From the NCBI RefSeq assembly GCF_002736205.1, contig NZ_CP024091.1:5081555-5145554 (forward strand): a stretch of 64,000 nucleotides of DNA, read 5' to 3'. The DNA comes from Pedobacter ginsengisoli (GTDB lineage: Bacteria > Bacteroidota > Bacteroidia > Sphingobacteriales > Sphingobacteriaceae). The notes under the pieces were generated by a model. The model did not search any database. It saw nothing but the letters and a program-made list of their open reading frames with translations, and was not told the DNA's origin. Both the position numbers and the translations under genes were made by a program. This document shows positions 27,503-35,530 of the stretch, in pieces. Every line of letters begins with the position of its first letter. Position 1 is the first letter of the stretch.

Positions 27503-27934
27503 TTATTCTTCCTCAACTACTACAGAGACATCTTTGTCGAGCTTTATGGTATGCAGCACTTTTGTTTTCTCGCTGTATACCACGAGTTTATTTTCATCTA
27601 AATATTGTACAAGTCTATAAGGTTCAGATTTTTGAATATACCTCCATTGTGTGTAGAACTGTTCCTGCGATAATTTCTCTTGTGGCAAGAATGTAATAGC
27701 AATTTCAATATCCGAAATGCTTTCAATAAAGAAGCGGTCACTTGTACGTAATACCTTTTGAGCTTTATCATTATTTTTAAAATCTTCAATCGTAATTTCA
27801 CGTATTGCTGTTGAAGATTTGGTTGGATTCCTGTCAATAACATCCACAATTAGGTTATTTACTTCATTTTTGGTTTTCAGGTATTTTCCATTTCCCGTTT
27901 GTAATATTTTGAAATAGATTTTAAGCGGTTTCAT
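27503..27934 (-). CDS. Hypothetical protein
   Basis: A 143-aa soluble protein that I do not recognise. It is rich in Lys and Ile, mixed alpha/beta by appearance, and has no signal peptide, membrane helix or metal motif. A single gene, convergent with DUF1080. Its upstream region holds a near-consensus -7 box followed at once by a perfect palindrome, which suggests regulation by a repressor or self-regulation. Confidence 0.7.
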   Translation of the reverse strand: MKPLKIYFKILQTGNGKYLKTKNEVNNLIVDVIDRNPTKSSTAIREITIEDFKNNDKAQKVLRTSDRFFIESISDIEIAITFLPQEKLSQEQFYTQWRYIQKSEPYRLVQYLDENKLVVYSEKTKVLHTIKLDKDVSVVVEEE

Positions 27935-27950
27935 ATAATGATTTTGTGAT

Positions 27951-27977
27951 AAGGGTAATTTTACCCTTACAAATAAA
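27951..27977 (-). promoter_or_regulatory. Palindrome beside a -7-like box
   Basis: A perfect inverted repeat, AAGGGTAA-TT-TTACCCTT (27951-27968), directly follows a minus-strand box TTTATTTG (27977-27970, overlapping by none). It covers the expected start of transcription of the 143-aa gene, as an operator would. Confidence 0.45.
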
Positions 27978-28141
27978 TGAGTATTTAGCGGGTTATTGAA
28001 AAAATATTGAATTAATATCTCTTTGTTATTTTACTGATCATCTAAAGCGGAGTTAGTATGTTATATTTTTGTTGTAATAATCTGGCTTATACCTGAAAGA
28101 AGGGTAGAAAAAAAGATAGCTTAATGGATAGGCGGATAAAA

Positions 28142-28172
28142 TTGTAATTGAAAACTATTTTATCTAAGTTTG
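28142..28172 (+). promoter_or_regulatory. Promoter of sucD
   Basis: TTG (28142-28144), a 20-nt spacer and TAAGTTTG (28165-28172). The ATG is 19 nt past the box. A closely similar stretch (ATTTTATCTAAGTTT) precedes the 142-aa gene at 58363. Confidence 0.75.
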
Positions 28173-28191
28173 CACAAAAAAATAAAGATAC

Positions 28192-29064
28192 ATGAGTGTT
28201 TTAGTAAATAAGGATTCAAAAGTTATTGTTCAAGGCTTTACAGGAAATGAGGGTACTTATCATGCTTCTCAAATGATTGAGTACGGAACGAACGTTGTTG
28301 GCGGTGTTACACCAGGTAAAGGTGGCCAGACTCATTTAGATAAACCAGTATTTAATACTGTAAAGGATGCGGTTGATAAGGCCGGTGCTAATGTATCTAT
28401 TATATTTGTTCCTCCTGCATTTGCTGCTGATGCTATCATGGAAGCTGCAGAAGCAGGTATTAAAGTTATTGTTTGTATTACTGAAGGTATCCCTACTAAG
28501 GATATGATTCAGGTTAAAGAATATATTTCTGACAGAGATTGTCGCTTAATTGGACCTAACTGTCCAGGTGTTATCACTGCTGATGAAGCTAAGATAGGCA
28601 TTATGCCAGGTTTCATCTTTAAAAAAGGTACTGTTGGTGTAGTTTCTAAATCTGGTACTTTAACCTACGAGGCTGTTGATCAGGTAGTAAAAGCAGGTTT
28701 AGGTATTACTACTGCTATTGGTATTGGTGGTGACCCGATTATTGGTACAACTACTAAAGAAGCGGTTGAGTTGTTGATGAACGATCCGGAAACTGAAGGT
28801 ATCATCATGATTGGTGAAATTGGTGGTGGTATGGAAGCTGAAGCAGCACGTTGGATTAAAGAAAATGGTACAAAACCTGTTGTGGGTTTTATAGCTGGTC
28901 AAACTGCTCCTGCCGGACGTAGAATGGGTCATGCTGGTGCTATTGTTGGTGGTGCTGATGATACAGCCGCTGCAAAAATGAAAATCATGGCTGAATGCGG
29001 TATTCATGTTGTAGCAAGCCCTGCTGAAATTGGAGAAGCTATGGCCGCTCAGTTAAAGAAATAA
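28192..29064 (+). CDS. sucD: Succinate-CoA ligase, alpha subunit
   Basis: A 290-aa subunit of the TCA-cycle enzyme that makes succinate from succinyl-CoA with formation of ATP or GTP. The CoA-binding Rossmann domain holds GFTGNEGTYH, and the ligase domain has the phosphorylated His (H247, GRRMGHAGAI) and GPNCPG. Length is standard. The partner sucC is not beside it, unlike in many bacteria. It has its own promoter and terminator. Confidence 0.97.
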   Translation: MSVLVNKDSKVIVQGFTGNEGTYHASQMIEYGTNVVGGVTPGKGGQTHLDKPVFNTVKDAVDKAGANVSIIFVPPAFAADAIMEAAEAGIKVIVCITEGIPTKDMIQVKEYISDRDCRLIGPNCPGVITADEAKIGIMPGFIFKKGTVGVVSKSGTLTYEAVDQVVKAGLGITTAIGIGGDPIIGTTTKEAVELLMNDPETEGIIMIGEIGGGMEAEAARWIKENGTKPVVGFIAGQTAPAGRRMGHAGAIVGGADDTAAAKMKIMAECGIHVVASPAEIGEAMAAQLKK

Positions 29065-29095
29065 AATATTAAAGATCTTCTTGTATAATGCAAAG

Positions 29096-29127
29096 GCTCT
29101 GGTGATTCATTCATCGGAGCTTTTTTT
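29096..29127 (+). terminator. Rho-independent terminator of sucD
   Basis: A 10-bp stem with two G-T pairs (29096-29105 with 29111-29120) is followed by T7. Confidence 0.82.
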
Positions 29128-29207
29128 ATAACTGACATTATTATTACTTCTAAGATGAAACCGCAGGCAACTTTAGTCCGTATCTTGTATTAAATAATGA
29201 TATACAA

Positions 29208-29687
29208 ATGAAAGCTTTAATCAGTAAAACATTTATGTTAGCAGGCTTGTTAGTGGTAACCAGTTTTGTAGCATGTGCCCAAAAGCCTAAAAAAGAAGAA
29301 ATCAAAAAAACTACCGAAAGTATGGAATGGAATAAATTAACTAAAGAAGAAGAGGATGTAATAGTACGTAAGGGTACTGAATATCCTGGAACCGGAGCGT
29401 TGTTGAATAACAAAGAAAAAGGAACCTATATCTGCAGAAGATGTAATGCGCCATTGTATCGTTCAGAATCAAAATTTGAATCGCATTGTGGATGGCCAAG
29501 TTTTGATGATGAAATTAAAGGTGCTGTGCTAAGGATACCTGATGCTGATGGGCAACGTACTGAAATTGTGTGTGCAAATTGCAAAGCACATTTAGGGCAT
29601 GTGTTTTTGGGAGAAGGTTTCACATCTAAAAATACCCGCAACTGTGTGAACTCAATTTCTATGAGTTTTGTGCCCGATAAGAAATAA
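29208..29687 (+). CDS. msrB: Peptide-methionine (R)-S-oxide reductase, lipoprotein
   Basis: A 159-aa MsrB that repairs R-methionine sulfoxide in proteins. Zinc is held by two CxxC pairs (C76/C79 and C122/C125) and the catalytic Cys is C146 in RNCVNSIS. The N-terminus is a lipoprotein signal ending in FVAC (C23), so the enzyme is anchored outside the cytoplasm, where it would protect envelope proteins. Its own promoter is unclear: TATCTTG upstream is one base short of the -7 consensus. Confidence 0.94.
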   Translation: MKALISKTFMLAGLLVVTSFVACAQKPKKEEIKKTTESMEWNKLTKEEEDVIVRKGTEYPGTGALLNNKEKGTYICRRCNAPLYRSESKFESHCGWPSFDDEIKGAVLRIPDADGQRTEIVCANCKAHLGHVFLGEGFTSKNTRNCVNSISMSFVPDKK

Positions 29688-29711
29688 AATCTTTTGGAAT
29701 GACATAAGTAT

Positions 29712-29739
29712 AATGCCCGATGATAACTTGTCGGGCATT
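29712..29739 (+). terminator. Hairpin after msrB
   Basis: A 9-bp perfect stem (AATGCCCGA, 29712-29720, with its complement at 29731-29739). The T-run after it is short, and it overlaps the start of the next promoter region. Confidence 0.65.
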
Positions 29740-29741
29740 AC

Positions 29742-29773
29742 TTGTTTATAAGTATTTAGTTTACTTATGTTTG
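29742..29773 (+). promoter_or_regulatory. Promoter of RlpA-like gene
   Basis: TTG (29742-29744), a 21-nt spacer and TATGTTTG (29766-29773). It overlaps an in-frame ATG at 29767, which therefore cannot be the start codon. Confidence 0.72.
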
Positions 29774-29796
29774 CACGTTCACCAACTATAGTAAAT

Positions 29797-30231
29797 ATGA
29801 AGTATTGTTTATTGTTATGCGGTATGCTAATTTCTTTTATGGGTTTTTCCCAGGATATTTCAGACGGAACGGCATCAGAATCGGCCACTGAAAGCACAGC
29901 AGTATCGTCATCCAATCTATCTTCTAAATTAATCTCTAAAACCGTTTACGCCACATATTATGCAAAGAAGTTTGAAGGACGAAGAACTACAAGCGGTGTA
30001 AGATATCGGGCTAAAAAAATGACAGCCGCGCACATGTCATTACCATTTGGGACAATTGTAACAGTTACTAATCCGGCGAATGGAAGGTCGGTTGATGTGG
30101 AAATAAATGATAGGGGGCCTCACTCCAGAAAATTTAAAATAGACCTTTCAGCCGGAGCTGCAAAAGAGCTTGGGTTTTACGGAAAAGGGGTTGCTAAACT
30201 TGAAATTAGCTATCTGCCGGAGACTGAGTAA
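29797..30231 (+). CDS. RlpA-like double-psi beta-barrel protein
   Basis: A 144-aa secreted protein. Residues 1-19 form a signal peptide ending at GFSQ. After a Ser/Thr-rich linker (about 20-45) comes a double-psi beta-barrel of the RlpA type, with YYAKKFEGRRTTSG and the conserved VEINDRGPH motif holding the catalytic-type Asp. RlpA proteins cut glycan strands lacking stem peptides at the septum. There is no SPOR domain, so septal targeting is not evident. ATG 29797 is preferred over the in-frame ATG 29767, which lies in the promoter. Confidence 0.88.
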   Translation: MKYCLLLCGMLISFMGFSQDISDGTASESATESTAVSSSNLSSKLISKTVYATYYAKKFEGRRTTSGVRYRAKKMTAAHMSLPFGTIVTVTNPANGRSVDVEINDRGPHSRKFKIDLSAGAAKELGFYGKGVAKLEISYLPETE

Positions 30232-30610
30232 ATTTTAAACTTTTGGGGATAGAAAGTCAGCTTTTTTAAATTATTAACATTCAAAAGTTTTTACTATCCC
30301 CTAAAAAAGAAATAATTAGCTTTTTTGCTGATTGATTATGACTGAAATCTGATGTTTTAAACAACCAAATCTGACAACGTGTTAACAACTTTGTTCTGCA
30401 AAAAAGGCCTCATACTTTATATTTGTTTAAGTAAAATTCTTTAATAAATCACACGAAGATTTTCAGTTAAAGTTTTAATATTTAGTTGATTAAGGTTGCC
30501 GGAGAAATTCAAGTCTTTTAAAATCTTTAAATTAAGTATGGCTTTGTCGACTGTTAGCGTTTATTAAGGGTTTTCATGGTTCAATCATTCACTAGGTTAA
30601 ACAAAGGCTT
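30232..30610 (+). other. Non-coding region upstream of nrdB
   Basis: A 379-bp stretch with no gene. It holds GGGGATAG (30245-30252) and its complement CTATCCCC (30294-30301), which could form a long-loop hairpin, and a -7 match TATATTTG at 30418-30425. From there the nrdB leader would be about 180 nt, the longest in this window. No known riboswitch or NrdR-box pair was recognised. Confidence 0.5.
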
Positions 30611-31585
30611 ATGCAAGAAGAAGAAGTATTATTAAAAGAAAACAAAGATCGTTTTGTTCTTTTACCGATTAAATATCCGGCAATTTGGGAGATGTATAAA
30701 AAGAGTGAGGCTAGTTTTTGGACGGCGGAAGAAATTGATCTTTCAGACGATCAGAAACATTGGGACAACCTAAATGATGGAGAGAGACATTTTATTTCTC
30801 ATATCTTAGCTTTCTTCTCTGCCAGTGATGGTATTGTAAATGAAAACCTGGCTGTAAATTTTATGAGTGAGGTTCAGTTACCTGAAGCCCGTTGTTTTTA
30901 TGGTTTCCAGATTATGATGGAAAACATTCACTCTGAAACATACGCCTTGTTAATTGATACTTATATTAAGGATCCGGATGAAAAGGATAGATTATTTCAT
31001 GCAATAGAAACAGTTCCTTGCGTTAAGAAAAAAGCAGAATGGGCATTACGTTGGATTGAGGGTGGTAATTTTGCAGAGCGCCTTGTAGCTTTCGCAGCTG
31101 TTGAGGGTATTTTCTTTAGCGGAAGTTTCTGTTCAATATTCTGGTTAAAAAAACGAGGCTTAATGCCAGGACTAACCTTCAGCAATGAGTTGATCTCAAG
31201 AGATGAAGGGTCACACTGCGAGTTTGCTTGTTTGTTATATGGTATGCTTAAGAATAAGCTTACAGAAAAACAAGTTCATGGTATAATTAAAGATGCCGTA
31301 GAAATAGAAAAAGAATTTATTACAGATGCTTTACCAGTAGCATTAATTGGAATGAATGCAAAACTGATGTCGCAATACATTGAGTTTGTTGCAGACAGAT
31401 GGGTACAGGAATTGGGTTATACTAAGATTTATAACGCAACCAATCCATTTGATTTTATGGAAATGATATCGCTACAAGGAAAAACAAACTTCTTTGAGAA
31501 AAGAGTTGGTGATTATCAAAAAAGTGGCGTATTAACCTCAACAGAAGATAAAGCTGCGGCTTTCTCTTTAGACGATGATTTTTAA
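30611..31585 (+). CDS. nrdB: Class I ribonucleotide reductase, beta subunit
   Basis: A 324-aa radical-bearing subunit that activates the alpha subunit for deoxyribonucleotide synthesis. Metal ligands D73, E104 and H107, the radical tyrosine Y111 (ENIHSETY) and the second ligand set in SRDEGSHCEF are all present, so it is a standard tyrosyl-radical type. It most resembles the eukaryote-like class Ia proteins. nrdA follows 105 nt downstream, in beta-then-alpha order. A long leader hints at expression control. Confidence 0.96.
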   Translation: MQEEEVLLKENKDRFVLLPIKYPAIWEMYKKSEASFWTAEEIDLSDDQKHWDNLNDGERHFISHILAFFSASDGIVNENLAVNFMSEVQLPEARCFYGFQIMMENIHSETYALLIDTYIKDPDEKDRLFHAIETVPCVKKKAEWALRWIEGGNFAERLVAFAAVEGIFFSGSFCSIFWLKKRGLMPGLTFSNELISRDEGSHCEFACLLYGMLKNKLTEKQVHGIIKDAVEIEKEFITDALPVALIGMNAKLMSQYIEFVADRWVQELGYTKIYNATNPFDFMEMISLQGKTNFFEKRVGDYQKSGVLTSTEDKAAAFSLDDDF

Positions 31586-31690
31586 AACTTATCGGGTTAG
31601 GCGATAGGGAATATAAATAAATAATTAATCGGTGCCTATGCTGAGATTGCTCATCACAAGCTCAATATGCACCATAAATACCTGAAAAAT

Positions 31691-34069
31691 ATGTTTGTAA
31701 TAAAAAGAGATGGCCGCAAGGAAGCGGTAAGGTTTGACAAGATAACTGCCCGTATTGAAAAGTTATGCTATGGTTTTAATGCTGAACTTGTAGATCCGAT
31801 AGATGTAGCCAAAAAGGTGATTGAAGGTTTATACGATGGGGTTACAACTTCTGAATTGGATAACCTTGCAGCTGAAACCGCAGCCTCTTTAACAACCAAA
31901 CATCCGGATTATGCTTTATTGGCTTCACGTATTGCTGTATCCAACCTTCATAAGAATACAACTAAATCTTTCTCTAAAACGATGGAGATGTTGTATAACT
32001 ATATTGACAATAAAACAGGTAAATCGGCTTCTCTTATTGCCGATGATGTTTGGGAGGTGATTAAAGAAAATGCCGATACACTAGATAGCACAATTATATA
32101 CGACAGAGATTTTGGTTTTGATTATTTTGGGTTCAAAACGCTTGAAAAATCTTACCTGTTAAAGGTTGATGGACAGATAGTTGAACGTCCTCAGCATTTA
32201 TTTATGCGCGTGTCTGTTGGTATACATAAAGGTGATATTGAAAGTGCTATAGCTACATATAACCTGATGAGCGAGCGTTGGTTTACCCACGCCACTCCAA
32301 CTTTATTTAATGCAGCAACACCTAAACCTCAAATGTCGTCATGCTTCTTGTTAACTATGCAGGATGATAGCATTGAAGGCATTTATGATACATTGAAACA
32401 AACTGCCAAGATATCACAAAGTGCTGGTGGTATTGGTTTAAGCATTCACAACATTCGCGCAACCGGTTCTTACATTGGTGGTACTAACGGAACAAGTAAT
32501 GGTATTGTACCAATGCTAAAGGTGTTTAATGACACCGCACGTTATGTAGATCAGGGTGGAGGTAAGCGTAAAGGTGCCTTTGCAATTTATTTAGAGCCTT
32601 GGCATGCTGATGTATTAAGTTTCTTAGACTTACGTAAAAACCATGGTAAAGAAGAATTGCGTGCACGTGATTTGTTCTATGCACTGTGGGTTTGTGATTT
32701 GTTTATGAGACGTGTGGAAGAGAATGGAGACTGGAGCTTATTCTGTCCGCATGAAGCGCCAGGTTTAGCTGATTGTTTTGGCGAAGAGTTCGATGCTTTA
32801 TATGAGCGTTATGAAAAAGAAGGTAGAGCACGTAAAACTATTAAAGCTCAGGAATTATGGTTTGCAATCCTTGATTCTCAAATTGAAACAGGAACTCCTT
32901 ACTTGTTGTATAAAGATGCTGCAAACAGTAAGTCTAATCAGCAAAATTTGGGTACAATTAAAAGTTCTAACCTTTGTACCGAAATTATAGAGTATACATC
33001 TAAAGATGAGGTTGCAGTTTGTAATCTTGCATCTTTGGCCTTACCAAGATTTGTAATTAACGGTGAATTTGATCATCAAAAATTATATGATGTTACTTAT
33101 CAGGCTACTTTAAATCTGAATAAGATCATCGATTATAACTATTATCCGGTAGAAGAAGCCAGAAATTCTAATATGCGCCACAGACCGGTAGGTTTAGGTG
33201 TACAAGGTTTAGCCGATGCATTTATTTTAATGCGTTTACCTTTTGAAAGTGAAGGTGCACGCGAATTGAACAAAGAAATCTTTGAAACAATTTATTTCGC
33301 TGCAATGACTGCTTCTCATGATCTTGCAGTTAAAAACGGACCTTATGAAACATTTAAAGGTTCTCCTTTATCTGAAGGTAAATTCCAGTTCGATCTTTGG
33401 AACGTGAAACCAGATAGCGGCAGATGGGATTGGGAAAGCCTACGTGAAAAAGTAGTTAAAGATGGTGTTTACAACTCATTACTTGTTGCTCCGATGCCTA
33501 CTGCTTCTACATCTCAGATTTTGGGTAACAATGAGTGCTTTGAGCCGTATACTTCTAATATTTATACCAGAAGGGTATTAAGTGGAGAGTTTATTGTTGT
33601 TAACAAACACTTATTAAAGGACCTTGTAGCTTTAGGTTTATGGACTCCGGCTATGAAAGACAGAATTATTTTAGCTAATGGTTCTATTCAGGACATTGCT
33701 GAGATTCCTGATTACATTAAAGAATTGTACAAAACCGTTTGGGAAATAAAAATGCGTAGTATTATTGATATGGCTGCCGACAGAGGTGCTTACATCTGCC
33801 AGTCTCAATCTTTAAACTTATTCATTAATGCGCCAAATACTTCTAAATTGACTTCAATGCATTTCTATGCTTGGAAAAAAGGATTGAAAACGGGTATGTA
33901 TTATCTGCGTACTCAAGCTGCTTCTCAAGCTGTTAAATTTACAGTAGAGAACCAGGCTGGTAAAAATATGGAGCCGGTAATTCCTGAGCATATTGAACAA
34001 AGTGCTGAAGAAATTGTTGAAGGACCGGTTTGCTCTATGGAAGAAGGCTGCATCAGCTGTTCAGGTTAA
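31691..34069 (+). CDS. nrdA: Class I ribonucleotide reductase, alpha subunit
   Basis: A 792-aa catalytic subunit. The N-terminal ATP-cone (FVIKRDGRKEAVRFDKI, about 2-18) binds the allosteric nucleotide. The substrate-site Cys is in PQMSSCFLL, and the NLCTEI motif holds the radical Cys with its Asn and Glu. The C-terminal CISC pair (near the end, EEGCISCSG) passes electrons from thioredoxin. ATG 31691 is preferred to 31667 because the family begins at MFVIKRDG. A strong terminator follows. It forms an operon with nrdB. Confidence 0.97.
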   Translation: MFVIKRDGRKEAVRFDKITARIEKLCYGFNAELVDPIDVAKKVIEGLYDGVTTSELDNLAAETAASLTTKHPDYALLASRIAVSNLHKNTTKSFSKTMEMLYNYIDNKTGKSASLIADDVWEVIKENADTLDSTIIYDRDFGFDYFGFKTLEKSYLLKVDGQIVERPQHLFMRVSVGIHKGDIESAIATYNLMSERWFTHATPTLFNAATPKPQMSSCFLLTMQDDSIEGIYDTLKQTAKISQSAGGIGLSIHNIRATGSYIGGTNGTSNGIVPMLKVFNDTARYVDQGGGKRKGAFAIYLEPWHADVLSFLDLRKNHGKEELRARDLFYALWVCDLFMRRVEENGDWSLFCPHEAPGLADCFGEEFDALYERYEKEGRARKTIKAQELWFAILDSQIETGTPYLLYKDAANSKSNQQNLGTIKSSNLCTEIIEYTSKDEVAVCNLASLALPRFVINGEFDHQKLYDVTYQATLNLNKIIDYNYYPVEEARNSNMRHRPVGLGVQGLADAFILMRLPFESEGARELNKEIFETIYFAAMTASHDLAVKNGPYETFKGSPLSEGKFQFDLWNVKPDSGRWDWESLREKVVKDGVYNSLLVAPMPTASTSQILGNNECFEPYTSNIYTRRVLSGEFIVVNKHLLKDLVALGLWTPAMKDRIILANGSIQDIAEIPDYIKELYKTVWEIKMRSIIDMAADRGAYICQSQSLNLFINAPNTSKLTSMHFYAWKKGLKTGMYYLRTQAASQAVKFTVENQAGKNMEPVIPEHIEQSAEEIVEGPVCSMEEGCISCSG

Positions 34070-34094
34070 TAACTATTTAATAATTAATATATTT

Positions 34095-34129
34095 AAAGAG
34101 CAGGTACCAAATACCTGCTCTTTTTTTGT
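34095..34129 (+). terminator. Rho-independent terminator of nrdA
   Basis: A 12-bp perfect stem (AAAGAGCAGGTA, 34095-34106, with its complement at 34112-34123), a 5-nt loop and a T-run. Confidence 0.92.
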
Positions 34130-34189
34130 GCTTCCTCATCCTGAACTTAAATAACCATAAAGGAATCTAGTTGGAGATGCAAACAGGTA

Positions 34190-34246
34190 AGACTCACCTC
34201 AGGCTCAAGTCAGACTCTCCTTAGACTTGGTTAGACTATTGTCTAA
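34190..34246. promoter_or_regulatory. Helically phased AGACT repeats and palindrome
   Basis: AGACT occurs at 34190, 34212, 34223 and 34233, that is at steps of 22, 11 and 10 bp. The last copy is part of a perfect palindrome, TTAGAC-TATT-GTCTAA (34231-34246). The sites lie about 105 bp upstream of the CWC gene's -7 box. They look like a binding array for a regulator, but no factor is known. Confidence 0.4.
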
Positions 34247-34351
34247 CAAAATTCTTTTTTCATTCTTAATATAATCTGCAACGAGGTTTATGTTTAATAT
34301 GCTATTTGTCATTTTTTATAAGCAGTCAGGTATCATTAGTTCATGATCTTG

Positions 34352-34359
34352 TATCTTTG
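34352..34359 (+). promoter_or_regulatory. -7 box of CWC gene
   Basis: TATCTTTG ends 6 nt before ATG 34366. The message would be leaderless or have a one- or two-base leader. The longer frame upstream is therefore not translated. Confidence 0.55.
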
Positions 34360-34365
34360 TGGTTA

Positions 34366-34569
34366 ATGGCTAAACACGAAATCATACCCTGCGAGCGTTG
34401 TGGTACACCAATAGAGTGTAAAGCTAACTCTTACACTAAATGCCAATGTAGTGTTGTGCAGTTAAACTTAAATGAGGTTCAGTATATTAGCGAATTACAT
34501 GATGGTTGTTTGTGTGCTAAATGCCTGTTTGAGCTTCAACAGGAGTACAGGGATGCTGTAGCTTCTTAA
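34366..34569 (+). CDS. Cysteine-rich CWC family protein
   Basis: A 67-aa protein with seven Cys, set as CxxC, C, CxC and CxxC (PCERCGTP, KCQCSV, CLCAKC), the pattern of the small Bacteroidota/proteobacterial CWC family. It probably binds zinc in the cytoplasm. No function is known. It is monocistronic, between nrdA and the putrescine genes, with phased repeats upstream. An upstream ATG at 34306 was rejected since it lies before the -7 box. Confidence 0.78.
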   Translation: MAKHEIIPCERCGTPIECKANSYTKCQCSVVQLNLNEVQYISELHDGCLCAKCLFELQQEYRDAVAS

Positions 34570-34612
34570 GTATTAGCCTGGTTCAATCCTCCTATCTTTT
34601 ATTTTTTTTGGC

Positions 34613-34620
34613 TAACTTTG
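34613..34620 (+). promoter_or_regulatory. -7 box of aguB-aguA
   Basis: TAACTTTG matches TAnnTTTG and lies 24 nt upstream of the aguB ATG. No -33 TTG at the right spacing was seen. Confidence 0.55.
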
Positions 34621-34644
34621 CGCTAAATTATTTGTTAATAAAGA

Positions 34645-35520
34645 ATGGCAAAAGTACAAGTTGGATTGGTGCAGATGAGCTGTACCAGTAATAAACAAGA
34701 AAATTTAGATAAAGCAATTTTAAAAATCAGAGAAGCCGCTGCAAAAGGAGCACAAATTGTGTGTTTGCAAGAGCTTTTTACTTCTCTATATTTTTGTGAT
34801 GTTGAAGATTATGACAACTTCAATTTAGCTGAAGCTATTCCCGGCCCTTCTACCGATGCTTTACAGGTTATTGCTAAAGAGTTGGGTGTAGTTATTATTG
34901 CTTCTTTATTTGAGAAGCGTACAGCAGGCTTGTATCATAATACTACAGCTGTTTTAGATGCTGATGGAGCTTATCTTGGTAAATATCGTAAAATGCATAT
35001 CCCTGATGATCCTGCTTTTTATGAGAAGTTTTACTTCACACCAGGTGATTTAGGATATAAGGTATTCCAGACAAAATTTGCAAAAATCGGCATACTGATC
35101 TGCTGGGATCAGTGGTACCCTGAAGCATCCCGTATCACAGCTTTAATGGGTGCTGAGATTATGTTTTATCCAACAGCTATAGGCTGGGCTACAGATCAGG
35201 ATGAAGAAACAAATAAAGATCAGTATAATGCATGGCAAACCATTCAACGTTCTCATGCTGTTGCTAATGGAGTGCCAGTGGTGAGTGTAAACCGTGTTGG
35301 ACTTGAGCAAAATGGAGCTATGAAATTCTGGGGCGGAAGTTTTGCAACAAATGCTCAGGGCAGATTACTTTATTTAGGTTCACATGAAAATGAAGAAACT
35401 AAAGTAGTAGAATTGGATTTATCTGAGTCGGATTTTTTCCGTAAACACTGGCCTTTCCTAAGAGATCGTAGAATAGACTCTTATCAGCCAATTACTAAAA
35501 GATTTATTGACGAAGATTAA
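34645..35520 (+). CDS. aguB: N-carbamoylputrescine amidase
   Basis: A 291-aa nitrilase-family enzyme that hydrolyses N-carbamoylputrescine to putrescine, CO2 and ammonia. The catalytic triad is E43 (LQELF), K116 (KYRKMHIP) and C153 (ICWDQWYPE); the WDQWYPEA form of the last motif marks the carbamoylputrescine branch. Length is typical. aguA, which makes its substrate, begins 10 nt after the stop, so the pair forms the agmatine-to-putrescine operon. Confidence 0.95.
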   Translation: MAKVQVGLVQMSCTSNKQENLDKAILKIREAAAKGAQIVCLQELFTSLYFCDVEDYDNFNLAEAIPGPSTDALQVIAKELGVVIIASLFEKRTAGLYHNTTAVLDADGAYLGKYRKMHIPDDPAFYEKFYFTPGDLGYKVFQTKFAKIGILICWDQWYPEASRITALMGAEIMFYPTAIGWATDQDEETNKDQYNAWQTIQRSHAVANGVPVVSVNRVGLEQNGAMKFWGGSFATNAQGRLLYLGSHENEETKVVELDLSESDFFRKHWPFLRDRRIDSYQPITKRFIDED

Positions 35521-35530
35521 GAATTAGAGA

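Noticed and set aside
28081..28141. A tRNA-like stretch before sucD (AGCTTAATGGATAGGCGG)
   Set aside because: It resembles a D-arm by chance; no anticodon or T-arm follows at the right distance.
29767..29796. ATG 29767 as start of the RlpA-like gene
   Set aside because: It lies within the -7 box TATGTTTG, and ATG 29797 begins a clean signal peptide.
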